DNA of 64,000 nucleotides from Thioalkalivibrio thiocyanodenitrificans ARhD 1 (GCF_000378965.1 NZ_KB900536.1:1790052-1854051), one strand, 5' to 3'; positions 9,989 through 19,459 are shown, counted from the stretch's first letter. The notes: generated by a model from the letters alone, not told the origin. Program-made: numbers and translations.

Positions 9989-10168
9989 TCCTTGCAACAT
10001 TACCAGCAGTGCGCACACCCTGCATCACTCGGGGGCTACGGCGATTGGCCGCCGCCCCGACTTGCCCGTCGAGGGCCTTGCCCGTACCCTTGGATGGCCG
10101 GCAGGCCCCCGGGTGCCGCAAACATCCGGACCGCGGCCTTCCCACCCATCATTCAGGATCCATGCGCG

Positions 10169-10825
10169 ATGAACTTCGAACAGGCCCGTTTCAACATGAT
10201 CGAACAGCAGATCCGCCCCTGGGACGTGCTGGATCAGAAGGTGCTTGACGTGATCGGGCAGACCCCCCGCGAGCTGTTCGTGCCGGAGACTTACCGCAAC
10301 CTGGCCTACGCGGACCTGGAAATCCCCCTGGGACACGGCGAGTTCATGATGCCGCCCAGGGTGGAAGGACGGATGCTCCAGACCCTGGAGATCTCGCCGG
10401 AGGATATCTGCCTGGAGGTGGGCACCGGTTCCGGTTTCGTCACGAGCTGCATGGCGAAGCTGGGGGCGCACGTGGACAGCGTGGAGATTCACGATGACTT
10501 CCGGCGCGCGGCCCTCAAACGCCTCGAGCAGGCAGGCGTGCTGAACGTCACGCTGCAGCAGGGGGACGCCGCCAATGGCTGGACCGCGCAGCGCGAGCAT
10601 TACGACGTGATCGCCGTAACGGGCTCGCTTCCCGAGTACCGGGCGTGCTTCGAGCAGCAGCTGAACACGGGCGGGCGCCTGTTTGTGGTGGTGGGCGATG
10701 CGCCGGTCATGGAAGCGTTGAGGGTCACGCGCCTGGGCCCGAACGAGTTCGTCCGGGAGAAGCTGTTCGAGACCTGCCTGAAGCCGCTGTGCGGTACTGA
10801 ACGAAAGCCGACATTCACGTTCTGA
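10169..10825 (+). CDS. Protein-L-isoaspartate methyltransferase family protein
   Basis: 218-residue SAM-dependent methyltransferase of the PCMT family. The SAM-binding motif I is visible in CLEVGTGSGFV, with a following acidic residue in DSVEIHDD. The conserved N-terminal RFNMIEQQIRPW block is typical of the PCMT-like proteins encoded just upstream of tolC in proteobacteria. Repair of isoaspartyl residues is the family activity; whether this branch retains it is uncertain. It starts a plus-strand run with a rhodanese and tolC and is divergent from the response regulator. Confidence 0.8.
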   Translation: MNFEQARFNMIEQQIRPWDVLDQKVLDVIGQTPRELFVPETYRNLAYADLEIPLGHGEFMMPPRVEGRMLQTLEISPEDICLEVGTGSGFVTSCMAKLGAHVDSVEIHDDFRRAALKRLEQAGVLNVTLQQGDAANGWTAQREHYDVIAVTGSLPEYRACFEQQLNTGGRLFVVVGDAPVMEALRVTRLGPNEFVREKLFETCLKPLCGTERKPTFTF

Positions 10826-10860
10826 GGGCAACGCACGAGGCGTTGGCACGATAAGGGCCC

Positions 10861-11181
10861 ATGCGCCAGTTCACCCCGCGACAACTTGAAGCGCACCTGC
10901 GCGAGAGCACGACGCCACCCCTGCTGCTGGACGTGCGCGAACCCTGGGAATTCGAGATCGCGCACATCGAGGGTTCCACGCTGGTGCCGTTGGGCCAGGT
11001 GCCGCAGATGGTCAATCGCGCTGACCCGGACCAGGAAGTCGTGGTCATATGCCATCACGGCATACGCAGCCACAACGCGGGCCGGTTCCTGGAACACCAC
11101 GGGTTCACCCGGGTCATCAATCTGGCCGGGGGCATCGACGCCTGGGCACGGGAAGTGGATCGGTCACTTCCACTCTACTGA
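10861..11181 (+). CDS. Single-domain rhodanese
   Basis: Cytoplasmic sulfurtransferase-like protein of 106 residues. LLDVREPWEFEIAHIEGS and the active-site loop with Cys64 (VVICHHGIRS) are intact, followed by NLAGGIDAW. It probably carries sulfane sulfur as a persulfide. It lies between the PCMT-like gene and tolC, a common arrangement, and may share their transcript, although a separate promoter seems to precede tolC. Confidence 0.88.
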   Translation: MRQFTPRQLEAHLRESTTPPLLLDVREPWEFEIAHIEGSTLVPLGQVPQMVNRADPDQEVVVICHHGIRSHNAGRFLEHHGFTRVINLAGGIDAWAREVDRSLPLY

Positions 11182-11258
11182 TGAGGGCCTGTACCCGGTA
11201 CGCAACCCACGAGGTCCGGTGGCAGGCGCGGGTCACCGGCCGCGTTTGGAAACACGGA

Positions 11259-11289
11259 TTGGCGATTAAACATTAGGTACTGCTAATAT
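11259..11289 (+). promoter_or_regulatory. Possible tolC promoter
   Basis: TTGGCG (11259-11264) and TAATAT (11284-11289) lie in a locally AT-rich stretch before tolC. The 19-base spacing is long, so the call is tentative. Confidence 0.35.
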
Positions 11290-11339
11290 AAAACCACTTG
11301 AGACCGGGGCCATCCGACCCCTTTCCGCAGGAGATTGTC

Positions 11340-12668
11340 ATGACTGCCCGCTTGCGCACGATCCTCTTCGCCCTGGTTCTGCTCCCGGCAGGGATGCTCC
11401 CGGTCGCCCAGAGTGCCGACCTGTGGTCGGTCTACCAGGTGGCGCTGGATCACGATGCGGAGCTGCGCGCCGCCGAGGCGGACTACCGGGCTGCGCTTGA
11501 GGCACGGCCCCAGGCCCGCTCGGTGCTGCTCCCCCAGGTCGAGGCCGGCGCCTCCCAGGCGCGCACCAGGACGGAACCCTCCGGCATGCCCAGCAGCAGC
11601 TTCGACACCACCACCTTCGACGTGACCCTCAATCAATCCATCTATGATCATCGCAATTACGTGGCACTGCGGCAGGCGGATCTGGGCATCGCCCAGGCCA
11701 CGGCCTTCCGGGACAATGCCCGCCAGGGACTGATCCTGCGGGTCTCCGAGGCCTACTTCGACCTGCTGGCCGCCCAGGACAACCTCACCTTCGCCGAGGC
11801 CGAGAAGGAAGCCATCGGCCGGCAGCTGGAGCAGGCCGAGCGCCGTTTCGAGGTGGGTCTGATCGCCATTACGGATGTGAAGGAATCCCAGGCCCAGTTC
11901 GACATCGCGGTGGCCCAGGAGATCGCCGCCATGAACCAGCTGGACGTGGCCCGCGAGCAGCTGGCCGTGGTGACCGGGCAGCACTACGAGGTGCTGTCCG
12001 GCCTGAGGGATGACACCCCGTTGGCCACCCCCGAGCCGGACGATATCAACCAGTGGGTCGCCACCGCCGTGGACAGCAACCTCGAGCTCACCGCCCGGCG
12101 CTTTGCCACCGAGTTCGCCGCCGAGGAGATCCAGCGTCAGCGGGCGGGCCACTACCCCACCGTGGGTCTTCAGGCGAGCTACTCGGACGTCGACAACCAC
12201 GGTGCGCCCACCGGTCTCGGCACCACCCAGTTCCTGGATCGACGCGACGCCCGGATCGCGCTGCAACTGCGCGTCCCGCTGTACACCGGAGGCCGCACCA
12301 CCTCACTGACCCGGGAATCGCGGGAACGCTTCGACAGTGCCCGCGAGACACTGGATCTCACCCAGCGCCGCACGGTGCAGCAGACCCGCAGCGCCTACCT
12401 GTCGGTGGTGTCCGGCGCATCCCGGGTCCGGGCCCTGAACCGCGCCCTGGAGTCCACCCAGGCGGCTGCCGAGGCCGCGGAAGCCGGCTTCGAGGTGGGC
12501 ACCCGCACGGCAGTGGACGTGCTGCTGGCCCTGCGCGAGGTGTTCCGGGCCCAGCGCGACTATGCCCAGGCCCGCTATGACTTCGTGCTCAACACCCTGC
12601 GTCTCAAGCAGGCGGCAGGCACATTGGACGAGCGCGACATCCACGCCGTCAACGCCTGGCTCCACTGA
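11340..12668 (+). CDS. tolC: TolC-family outer-membrane efflux channel
   Basis: Outer-membrane trimeric channel-tunnel used by tripartite efflux pumps and type I secretion. It has 442 residues with a signal peptide ending SA/D at about 26. The mature protein begins DLWSVYQVALDHDAELRAA, a hallmark of the family, and shows the internal duplication of coiled-coil regions rich in Ala, Gln and Glu. CAGGAGATTG precedes the ATG. It is followed after four bases by the isochorismatase-like gene, so co-translation is likely. No pump components are nearby. Confidence 0.92.
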   Translation: MTARLRTILFALVLLPAGMLPVAQSADLWSVYQVALDHDAELRAAEADYRAALEARPQARSVLLPQVEAGASQARTRTEPSGMPSSSFDTTTFDVTLNQSIYDHRNYVALRQADLGIAQATAFRDNARQGLILRVSEAYFDLLAAQDNLTFAEAEKEAIGRQLEQAERRFEVGLIAITDVKESQAQFDIAVAQEIAAMNQLDVAREQLAVVTGQHYEVLSGLRDDTPLATPEPDDINQWVATAVDSNLELTARRFATEFAAEEIQRQRAGHYPTVGLQASYSDVDNHGAPTGLGTTQFLDRRDARIALQLRVPLYTGGRTTSLTRESRERFDSARETLDLTQRRTVQQTRSAYLSVVSGASRVRALNRALESTQAAAEAAEAGFEVGTRTAVDVLLALREVFRAQRDYAQARYDFVLNTLRLKQAAGTLDERDIHAVNAWLH

Positions 12669-12672
12669 TCCC

Positions 12673-13236
12673 GTGGCCCGTTCGCGGCTCTGCCATGCGG
12701 CCCGAAGTCAGCTGCTGATCGTGGACATGCAGGAGCGCCTGGCGGGCGCCATGGACAGCGCCGAACGCGAATCGGCGCTTCGCGCCGCGGGCATCCTGGC
12801 ACAGGCCGCAGGCCAGATGGATGTGCCGGTTGTGGTTTCGGAACAGTATCCCAGGGGCCTCGGCCCCACGGTGGATGCCCTCCACCGGCAGTTCCCGGAC
12901 ACCACGCGCATCCTGGAGAAGATCGCCTTCTCCTGCTGCGGCGACAGCGGCATCCTGGACGCCCTCAACGCCGCGCGCCGGCCCCAGGTCGTGGTGTGCG
13001 GCATGGAGACGCACGTTTGTGTCCTTCAGACCGCCATGGACCTGCTGGAGGCAGGATTCCAGCCCTTCGTTGTGGAGGACGCCGCATGCTCGCGCAATCC
13101 CGCCAACAAGGTCAACGCGCTGCACCGCCTGCGCCAGGCCGGGGCGGTGGTGACCAATTGCGAATCGGTGCTCTTCGAATGGCTGCGCGATGCGCGGCAT
13201 GCCCGGTTCAAGGCCCTGACGGCGCTCATCAAATGA
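12673..13236 (+). CDS. Isochorismatase-family hydrolase
   Basis: 187-residue cysteine hydrolase of the YcaC/isochorismatase fold. The catalytic triad is visible as Asp18 (IVDMQ), Lys83 (ILEKIAFSC) and Cys116 (METHVCVLQT). A GTG start four bases after the tolC stop is the only sensible one. The substrate cannot be read from sequence; nicotinamidase-like or isochorismatase-like chemistry is typical of the fold. Confidence 0.85.
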   Translation: MARSRLCHAARSQLLIVDMQERLAGAMDSAERESALRAAGILAQAAGQMDVPVVVSEQYPRGLGPTVDALHRQFPDTTRILEKIAFSCCGDSGILDALNAARRPQVVVCGMETHVCVLQTAMDLLEAGFQPFVVEDAACSRNPANKVNALHRLRQAGAVVTNCESVLFEWLRDARHARFKALTALIK

Positions 13237-13340
13237 GTGTGAGGCGGGAGGGGTAAGGGGATAGGCGTGAAACTCCGGTTGCAGCCCTGGCGTAGGGAGT
13301 TACACAAAAAGAATTACAGACTCGGTCTTCAGTGATTTTT

Positions 13341-13393
13341 TCTCTGTGACCTCTGTGACCTCTGTGGCAAAACGCCTCACCCCTCACGCCCCA
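13341..13393. repeat. TCTGTGACC and GCGTGAGG word repeats at the waaA 3' end
   Basis: Three near-copies of the 9-mer TCTGTGACC (13341-13368) are followed by CACCCCTCACGCC, the GCGTGAGG vocabulary. The last codons and stop of waaA (13377-13379) lie in the second part. A partner GTGAGGCGGGAGGGG occurs at about 13240, so the 13236-13393 gap holds two inverted arms. Confidence 0.6.
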
Positions 13394-14642
13394 CGATCTC
13401 CTCCACCCAATCGGCCACCCGCGCCACCGCCCCCCGATTCACGGCCACCACCCGGGCCGCCGCCTCGCCGCGGCGCGCGCGATCCCCGGCATCACCGAGC
13501 AACGCGATCACCTCCCGGGTCAGCGCCGCGTCATCAGGCACCACCCGCGCACCGCCCGCCTGCTGCAGAGCATCGAACACGTCGCCGAAATTGAACACGT
13601 GCGGACCCGTGAGTACGGGCAGGGCGTGAACCGCCGCCTCCAGGGGATTGTGGCCCCCTGCGGGCACCAGGCTGCCCCCCATGAAGGCCACGTCCGCGCG
13701 GCCGAACAGGTCCTGCAGTTCACCCATGGTGTCGCCCAGCCACACGGCGGTCTCGGCGGCAGGCGTTTCACCCCGGGAACGCCGGGCCGCCGGCAGGCCC
13801 GCCTGCCCGCACAATCGGGCTGCCGCCTCGAAGCGCTCCGGATGGCGCGGCACCAGAATCAGCAGGGCATCGGGAATCCGCTCGCGCACGGAGCGATGGA
13901 CCGAGAGGACACGCTGCTCCTCCCCCTCGTGGGTGCTGGCCGCAATCCACACGGGCCGATCCGGCGCCGGTCGCGGTGGTACCGCGGAATTCCCGTTGGC
14001 CGGTGACCGGAGGTCATATTTCACGTTGCCCGGCACACGCACACGCGCGGCATCCGCCCCCAGTTCGCAAAAGCGCCGCGCATCGGCATCGGAGCGTGCC
14101 GCCAGCGCGCTGACGCAGCGCAGGGTTGCCGCCACCAGCGGCCGGACGCGGCGGTACCCCTTCAGGGACTGCTCGGATAGGCGCCCGTTGACCAGCATCA
14201 CCGGCACGTCCAGGGACCGGCAGGCCGCGTAGAGATTCGGCCAGAGCTCGGTCTCCATCACGATCAGCAGACGGGGATTGACCCGCCTCACGAACCGCCG
14301 CGTCAGGCGCGGCAGGTCCACGGGCAGGTAGCGGTGTTCCACCTGTGCTCCGAAACGGCGGCACACCTCGGCGGATCCGGTGGGGGTGGTGGTGGTCACC
14401 AGCACAGCGTGGTCCGGAAAGCGCAACCGCAGCGCTTCGACCAATGGCACCGCAGCGGCCACCTCGCCCACGGACACCGCATGCAGCCAGAGACGGGGCC
14501 GCGCCGGCATGGGCGGCCCGGGGCGGAAGCGTTCGCCCCAGCGCCGAAGATACGCCGGGTTCCGGCGCGCACGCCACAACAGCCGGGCCGCAATCAGCGG
14601 CAACAGCAGGTAGAGCAGGATCGAATACGTCGCACGCCACAT
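13377..14642 (-). CDS. waaA: 3-deoxy-D-manno-octulosonic acid (Kdo) transferase
   Basis: Inner-membrane-anchored GT30 enzyme that adds Kdo to lipid IVA. It has 421 residues with an N-terminal membrane helix and the catalytic Glu60 in HAVSVGEV, matching E. coli Glu60. The motifs METELWPN, VNGRLSE and GGSLVPAGGHNPLE are conserved. ATG 14642 gives the usual length; longer in-frame starts are not needed. It is convergent with the isochorismatase gene, and its stop codon lies inside a repeat element. It lies divergently from lpxL, the next step of lipid A assembly. Confidence 0.95.
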   Translation of the reverse strand: MWRATYSILLYLLLPLIAARLLWRARRNPAYLRRWGERFRPGPPMPARPRLWLHAVSVGEVAAAVPLVEALRLRFPDHAVLVTTTTPTGSAEVCRRFGAQVEHRYLPVDLPRLTRRFVRRVNPRLLIVMETELWPNLYAACRSLDVPVMLVNGRLSEQSLKGYRRVRPLVAATLRCVSALAARSDADARRFCELGADAARVRVPGNVKYDLRSPANGNSAVPPRPAPDRPVWIAASTHEGEEQRVLSVHRSVRERIPDALLILVPRHPERFEAAARLCGQAGLPAARRSRGETPAAETAVWLGDTMGELQDLFGRADVAFMGGSLVPAGGHNPLEAAVHALPVLTGPHVFNFGDVFDALQQAGGARVVPDDAALTREVIALLGDAGDRARRGEAAARVVAVNRGAVARVADWVEEIVGREG

Positions 14643-14773
14643 GAAGTCAGGGTATGCCGGCAGCCATGACAGGCCCGGAATGGTAGCATGCGCAGGCACC
14701 CGGTCCCTGCCGGCGCAACCCGTGGACCGGGCTGTCCGGGTTATGATTCGATCTTTTGGACATTGCCCGCCAC

Positions 14774-15694
14774 ATGCCTCGAAAACGCCGCCACGATTCC
14801 CCGCTTCTGCCCCGGTACTGGGGTCACTGGCTCGCGGTCGGTCTCCTGTGGTCCGCCTCGCACCTGCCGCTTGCGGCGCAGCACTGGCTGGGCAACCGCC
14901 TCGGAGACCTGTTTCACCTGTTGGGACGGCGGCGCCGCCATATCGCGCGGGTCAACATCGACCTGTGCTTTCCCGAACTCGGTGAGGGCGAGCGGGCACG
15001 TCTGGTGCGGGAGCATTTCCGGGCCGCGGGGTTTGCGCTGTTCGAGACCGCCCTGTCCTGGTGGGGCAGCGACCGGCGCTTCGGGAAGATGGCAACCATC
15101 GAGGGGCTCGGCCACTTGCAGGCCGCACTGGCACAGGGCAAGGGAGCACTGCTGCTGAGTGCCCACTTCACCACCCTGGAACTGGCAGGCCGCCTGCTGA
15201 TCCTGTCACACCACCCGATCGCCGCCATGTACCGGCCCCATGAGAACCCGGTGATCGAATACCTGTTCGCGCGCAACCGTGGCCTTCACTGCGAGCGGTC
15301 CATCCGCCGGGACGACGTCAAGGGCCTGTTGCGGGCGCTGAAGGACAATCTGCCGGTCTGGTATGCCCAGGACCAGAGCAAGGGCGGGCGGTACAGTGTC
15401 ACCGTGCCGTTCTTCGGTGAGCCCGCCGCGACCCAGACCGCCACCCACCGCATCGCCCGGGCCAGCGGCGCGCCGGTGCTGCCCTTCTTCGGCATCCGCG
15501 AGGCCGACGGGACCTATCGCCTGACTATCCATCCGCCCCTGCAGGATTTCCCGACGGACGACCCGGTGCGGGACACCGCCCGGATCAACTCGATCATCGA
15601 GGATGCGGTACGCATGGCCCCGGAGCAGTACTTCTGGGCGCACCGGCGCTTCAAGAAAAGGCAGGGAATGGCGGACCCCTACAGCCGGACCTAG
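14774..15694 (+). CDS. lpxL: Lipid A biosynthesis late acyltransferase (LpxL/HtrB family)
   Basis: Inner-membrane acyltransferase adding a secondary acyl chain to Kdo2-lipid IVA. The protein is 306 residues with a hydrophobic N-terminal segment. The HX4E catalytic motif is HFTTLE (His131, Glu136), and MYRPHENP, YAQDQS and WAHRRFKKR fit the family. The start is ATG 14774; a TTG 18 bases earlier is possible. LpxL versus LpxM/LpxP specificity cannot be settled here; the adjacent waaA supports a core role in lipid A. Confidence 0.9.
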   Translation: MPRKRRHDSPLLPRYWGHWLAVGLLWSASHLPLAAQHWLGNRLGDLFHLLGRRRRHIARVNIDLCFPELGEGERARLVREHFRAAGFALFETALSWWGSDRRFGKMATIEGLGHLQAALAQGKGALLLSAHFTTLELAGRLLILSHHPIAAMYRPHENPVIEYLFARNRGLHCERSIRRDDVKGLLRALKDNLPVWYAQDQSKGGRYSVTVPFFGEPAATQTATHRIARASGAPVLPFFGIREADGTYRLTIHPPLQDFPTDDPVRDTARINSIIEDAVRMAPEQYFWAHRRFKKRQGMADPYSRT

Positions 15695-15840
15695 TGTCGT
15701 GTCCCACCAAGTGGTTCACAGGAGAACCGAGAACCGCAGGGCGGATAACCGAAGCGCATCCGCCGGCCACCTGGCCCATGACGTGTACGACAACACCCCG
15801 GGAGCGTAGGAGCCCGGTCCCCCGGGCGATCCGGCCCGGC

Positions 15841-16545
15841 TCAACCGTCTGCCGGTGCCGGCGCCTCTCGAATCCGGCACCTGAGCCGTGCGGCGCGCCG
15901 GTGAAGCTTGTGGCGCATCAGAACCGGAAACCAGCGGGACAGCGGCAGCAGCTTCTTGCCCAGGGCCACACTCTTGATGTCCGCGCTCACGAGGCGCACC
16001 TGTCCGTGCGCATCTTCGCAGACGAGCAGGTTGTAGGTGTTCAGATCGAACAGCGGGATCGAGTGCTCCAGGAGAAACGCCTCAAGGCGGTCCACCGCCT
16101 CGAGCAAGGTGTCGGCGCGATAGCGCCGCTCGACCGTCAGCCAGTGATGCAGCCGGCGGGCAGGGGTACCGTCCTCGTTGACGATGCGCCGCGACCACAG
16201 GGCCACACCCTCGGGCGTCCACAGCAGGCCGAAACACTCGGCCACGTGACGGTGCAGCACAGGGCCAAGCCGGCGGCGCAGACTGCAGTACGCGCGCCAC
16301 TCGGCCGAGGTGTATCCGAAGTAAGGCAGGGCTCGCCCGATCCGGCGGCGCAGGCTGTTCCGCCAGGTGGTGCGGCCCTGTTCCTCCGGGGGCAGTTCGA
16401 ACTTGAGGCAACGCCCCGGGTCCCCGGGGTCCAGGACACAAATGCGGCTGGCGCTTCGTCCGATCACCACGTGGCCACGCCAGAGGTCCGGCTCCGTGGT
16501 GCCGGGCCCGGTACCATCGGCATCGCCGGCCGGTGCATCCGTCAT
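15841..16545 (-). CDS. YrbL-family kinase-like protein
   Basis: 234-residue cytoplasmic protein of the PhoP regulatory network YrbL family, related to small lipopolysaccharide-type kinases. A beta-rich N-lobe carries RCLKFELPPEEQ. A catalytic-loop-like FDLNTYNLLV is present near residue 165, and an Asp (SADIK) follows in the position of the metal-binding residue. Its ATG overlaps the stop of the ELM1-like gene by four bases, so the two are translationally coupled. Placement in a lipid A/core cluster suggests modification of a sugar, an inference. The 146 bases before lpxL's end show no gene. Confidence 0.75.
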   Translation of the reverse strand: MTDAPAGDADGTGPGTTEPDLWRGHVVIGRSASRICVLDPGDPGRCLKFELPPEEQGRTTWRNSLRRRIGRALPYFGYTSAEWRAYCSLRRRLGPVLHRHVAECFGLLWTPEGVALWSRRIVNEDGTPARRLHHWLTVERRYRADTLLEAVDRLEAFLLEHSIPLFDLNTYNLLVCEDAHGQVRLVSADIKSVALGKKLLPLSRWFPVLMRHKLHRRAARLRCRIREAPAPADG

Positions 16546-17510
16546 GACGAACCGAACCTGTCCGTAAGCATGCCGCGAATATGGGCCGCCACCCTGGGGG
16601 TATCGTTCACCGGTTCATAGCTCCAGTTCTCCAGCGGACCGGGGAATGAACGCGTGACGCCCTCCCGCCGCAGCTGGTGATGAAACACCACCAGCCGCTT
16701 GCTGTAACCTTCCAGGTCCACCACGTGTACGGGCTTTCCGGTACTGGCGGCCTCGGACACCATGGACACGGAATCCCCGGTCACGACGATATGATCGGCC
16801 AGACCCAACAGGGCAAGGTAGGGGTTTTCCCCCTGGCCATCCCAGATGAAGTGGGGCACATCCCGCAGCGCCTCGCGCAGCGCCTCCAGATTCTCGCTTC
16901 CGGTGCGGCGGGAAGGGGTCAGGGCGATCCCCGCTCCGTGGTTGCGGGCCAGGGCGGCCAGTTGCTTGCCGATGGACGTGCTGACCTGGGGCGTGAGCCT
17001 GCAGGTGCGATTGGAGCCGCCCACCAGGACCGCCACAAGGGGGCGCGGCAACCCCGCAAACAGGGCGCCCTGCGCCTGTGCCGCCTCGGCGAGTTTCTCC
17101 GGCGTTACGCGGTGCAGCGCACCCCGGGTTGCCAACACGTTCCCGCCCTCGAGACCGTCATGGCGGGGGGGCACCACCAGGTCGAAGTGACGGGCAGGAA
17201 TCTGCGGATCCTGGATATGGACAGTCAGCGTCTTTCCGGCGCTCAGGCGTCGGATGGCAATGGACAGGGCGGCACTGCGGCGGCCGCAGGTGATGAGCAG
17301 CCGCGGCCAAGGCGGCTCCACCGGATCACTGTCCGGCGTCAGTCCATGGAACACGCCGGGGCACAGGTGCCCCGGCAGCCAACGCCAGGGCGCGCGCAGG
17401 CCGATGGTCTTGTGCTCGAAGGGCAGGCCCACCGCTTCGGCCAGGCCGATGGCCTGACTGGTCATGCCGGCCTCGCCGGTGGTCAGGGTCCAGCAACGGG
17501 CGCCGGACAT
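16542..17510 (-). CDS. ELM1-family (mitochondrial fission ELM1-like) protein
   Basis: 322-residue protein of the family named after plant ELM1, which in bacteria resembles a nucleotide-sugar glycosyltransferase fold (GT-B). Visible family blocks are LTTGEAGMTSQAIGLAEA at the N-terminus, CGRRSAALSIAIRR, VAVLVGGSNRTCRL and VVTGDSVSMVSEA. The bacterial function is not established; clustering with YrbL-like and glycosyltransferase genes suggests a role in envelope glycans. The start at 17510 lies two bases below the oxygenase stop, so the three minus-strand genes form one unit. Confidence 0.8.
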   Translation of the reverse strand: MSGARCWTLTTGEAGMTSQAIGLAEAVGLPFEHKTIGLRAPWRWLPGHLCPGVFHGLTPDSDPVEPPWPRLLITCGRRSAALSIAIRRLSAGKTLTVHIQDPQIPARHFDLVVPPRHDGLEGGNVLATRGALHRVTPEKLAEAAQAQGALFAGLPRPLVAVLVGGSNRTCRLTPQVSTSIGKQLAALARNHGAGIALTPSRRTGSENLEALREALRDVPHFIWDGQGENPYLALLGLADHIVVTGDSVSMVSEAASTGKPVHVVDLEGYSKRLVVFHHQLRREGVTRSFPGPLENWSYEPVNDTPRVAAHIRGMLTDRFGSS

Positions 17511-17511
17511 C

Positions 17512-18168
17512 TCAGGCGCTGACGGGCTGCTCGGGGAAGGCGAGTTCGTGGCGTGCACGCCAGTCCTGGGTCACGTAGTTGATGATCAGGGAGCGCCGGA
17601 CGCCCGAAATGGGACGTTTCTCGAAGCCGTGCCAGGTGTGATCCGACGGCACGAACACCAGGGCGCTGTTGAACTCGGCCGGCGCCCGCGCGGCCGGTGT
17701 ATCCGCGTCCGCGTACACGTCGGTGCCCCAGTCCTCGTGGCCGGGATCCGTGGACAGGTACAGCAGCATGGTGAACTTCTTCACCCCCAGGTCCGTATGG
17801 GGTGCAAGCCAGAACCCGTCGGTGTCCAGGCAGTGCTCGATGCGCAGGCTGGTGTCGGTCAGATCCACGTCGAAGAAGCGCCCGAGGGCACCCGTCACCT
17901 CGGGGGACTGGAAGGCCTCGGCGGTCTCCCGGCACACCTCGAAACGCTGATTGGCCTCCCGGTTGAAAAAGCGGCGCAGGCTGTTGTGGGTCTCGCGCTT
18001 GCCCCGGGTGTCGTCGATCTTTGGCGGATCCACAGGCAGGGCAACCACGTCACGGCAGGTGGACTCGGGGAGCACGTTGTGCATCATCCAGTGCCGGTAG
18101 GGCTGCTCCCTGCGGTGGCTGGCGGCAAGGCTGCGGACGATGCTCTGCTGGATGCTTTCGACGGACAC
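17512..18168 (-). CDS. 2-oxoglutarate/Fe(II)-dependent oxygenase-like protein
   Basis: 218-residue double-stranded beta-helix oxygenase. The iron facial triad is visible as His124 and Asp126 (PHTDLG) with His180 (TWHGF), and Arg191/192 (VRRSL) would bind 2-oxoglutarate. A GTG start at 18168 is chosen because no ATG is in frame; AAGG lies upstream. It is the first gene of the oxygenase-ELM1-YrbL unit. Hydroxylation of a cell-surface sugar or lipid is plausible from context only. Confidence 0.75.
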   Translation of the reverse strand: MSVESIQQSIVRSLAASHRREQPYRHWMMHNVLPESTCRDVVALPVDPPKIDDTRGKRETHNSLRRFFNREANQRFEVCRETAEAFQSPEVTGALGRFFDVDLTDTSLRIEHCLDTDGFWLAPHTDLGVKKFTMLLYLSTDPGHEDWGTDVYADADTPAARAPAEFNSALVFVPSDHTWHGFEKRPISGVRRSLIINYVTQDWRARHELAFPEQPVSA

Positions 18169-18295
18169 GGCGGGGGATCTGCCTTGAAAGGGGTTGGTTC
18201 TAACATGCCATCCCCCCCCCGTCAACGAAGCCCCGGGGCCGGGGACGGGAGGCCGTGTCGCGGCGGTCCGGCGTACCGGGCGCTGATGGGATAGA

Positions 18296-19459
18296 ATGTC
18301 GGATTTCCCCAAACCCCTGGTGCGGCCCCGCGTGCTGACAGTTCTGCAAATCCTTCCGGCACTCGAATCGGGGGGCGTCGAGAAAGGGACGCTCGAGATC
18401 GCCCGGGCGCTCACCGGAAACGGGTACCGCTCCTTGGTCATGTCCCGGGGCGGCCGCCTCGTGGCGCCGCTGCAGGGGTCCGGGAGCGAGCACTTCAACT
18501 GGCCCGTGGGCCGCAAGTCCCTGTGGACGCTCAGGCTGGTCCCCCGGCTGCGCCGCTTTCTGTGCGATCAACGGGTGGACATCGTCCATGCCCGGTCACG
18601 AATGCCTGCCTGGCTGGCCTACCTGGCCTGGAAGGGCATGGACCCGCGCACACGCCCGGGATTCATCACGACGGTGCACGGATTCTACTCGGTCAACCGC
18701 TACAGCGCCGTGATGACGAGGGGCGAGCGGGTCATCGCGGTCTCCGACAGCGTGCGTCGCTACGTGCTGGACAACTACCCGGACACGGACCCGGCACGAC
18801 TGGCGGTGATTCACCGGGGCATCGACCGGGCGCTCTATCCCCACGGGTACACGCCGCCCGCCGACTGGCTGTCGGCGTGGCACCGGGAACACCCGCAGCT
18901 GGAAGGCCGTTACGTGCTCACGCTCCCGGGGCGGATCACCCGCCTGAAGGGTCATGGCGACCTGCTGGAGGTCCTGCGCCGGCTGCTCGACCGGGGCATA
19001 CCGGCCCACGGCCTTATCGTCGGCGAGGCGCCGGCCCGCAGGCAGGCCTACCGGCAGGAGATCGAAACCCGGGCGCAACGCCTGGGCCTGGGTGATCACG
19101 TCACCTTCACCGGACATCGCTCCGACCTCAGGGAGATCATGTCCGTCTCCGGGGTGGTGCTGTCGCTCTCCACCACCCCGGAATCCTTCGGCCGCACCAC
19201 CCTGGAGGCCCTGAGCCTCGGCCGACCCGTAATGGGCTATGACCACGGCGGCGTGGGCGAGCAACTGGCGATGATCTATCCCGCCGGGCGAATCCCGCCG
19301 GGCGACACACAGGCGCTCGCCGGGCGGCTGTCCGACTGGCACGGGAACGGGCCGCCGCCGGTTCCCGTGGCGCACGACTTCACCCTGGAGCGAATGTGCC
19401 GGCAGACCCTGGCCCAGTACGACGCGCTCCATGCGCAACGGGTGTCGTCATGCGAGTGA
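18296..19459 (+). CDS. GT4-family glycosyltransferase
   Basis: 387-residue GT-B glycosyltransferase. The N-terminal Rossmann half has LPALESGGVEKGTLEIARAL. The C-terminal donor-binding half has LPGRITRLKGH and the E-x7-E type motif in SLSTTPESFGRTTLEALSLGRPVMG. It probably adds a sugar to the lipopolysaccharide core or O-chain in the cytoplasm. It overlaps the next glycosyltransferase by 10 bases. Donor and acceptor are not predictable. Confidence 0.88.
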   Translation: MSDFPKPLVRPRVLTVLQILPALESGGVEKGTLEIARALTGNGYRSLVMSRGGRLVAPLQGSGSEHFNWPVGRKSLWTLRLVPRLRRFLCDQRVDIVHARSRMPAWLAYLAWKGMDPRTRPGFITTVHGFYSVNRYSAVMTRGERVIAVSDSVRRYVLDNYPDTDPARLAVIHRGIDRALYPHGYTPPADWLSAWHREHPQLEGRYVLTLPGRITRLKGHGDLLEVLRRLLDRGIPAHGLIVGEAPARRQAYRQEIETRAQRLGLGDHVTFTGHRSDLREIMSVSGVVLSLSTTPESFGRTTLEALSLGRPVMGYDHGGVGEQLAMIYPAGRIPPGDTQALAGRLSDWHGNGPPPVPVAHDFTLERMCRQTLAQYDALHAQRVSSCE

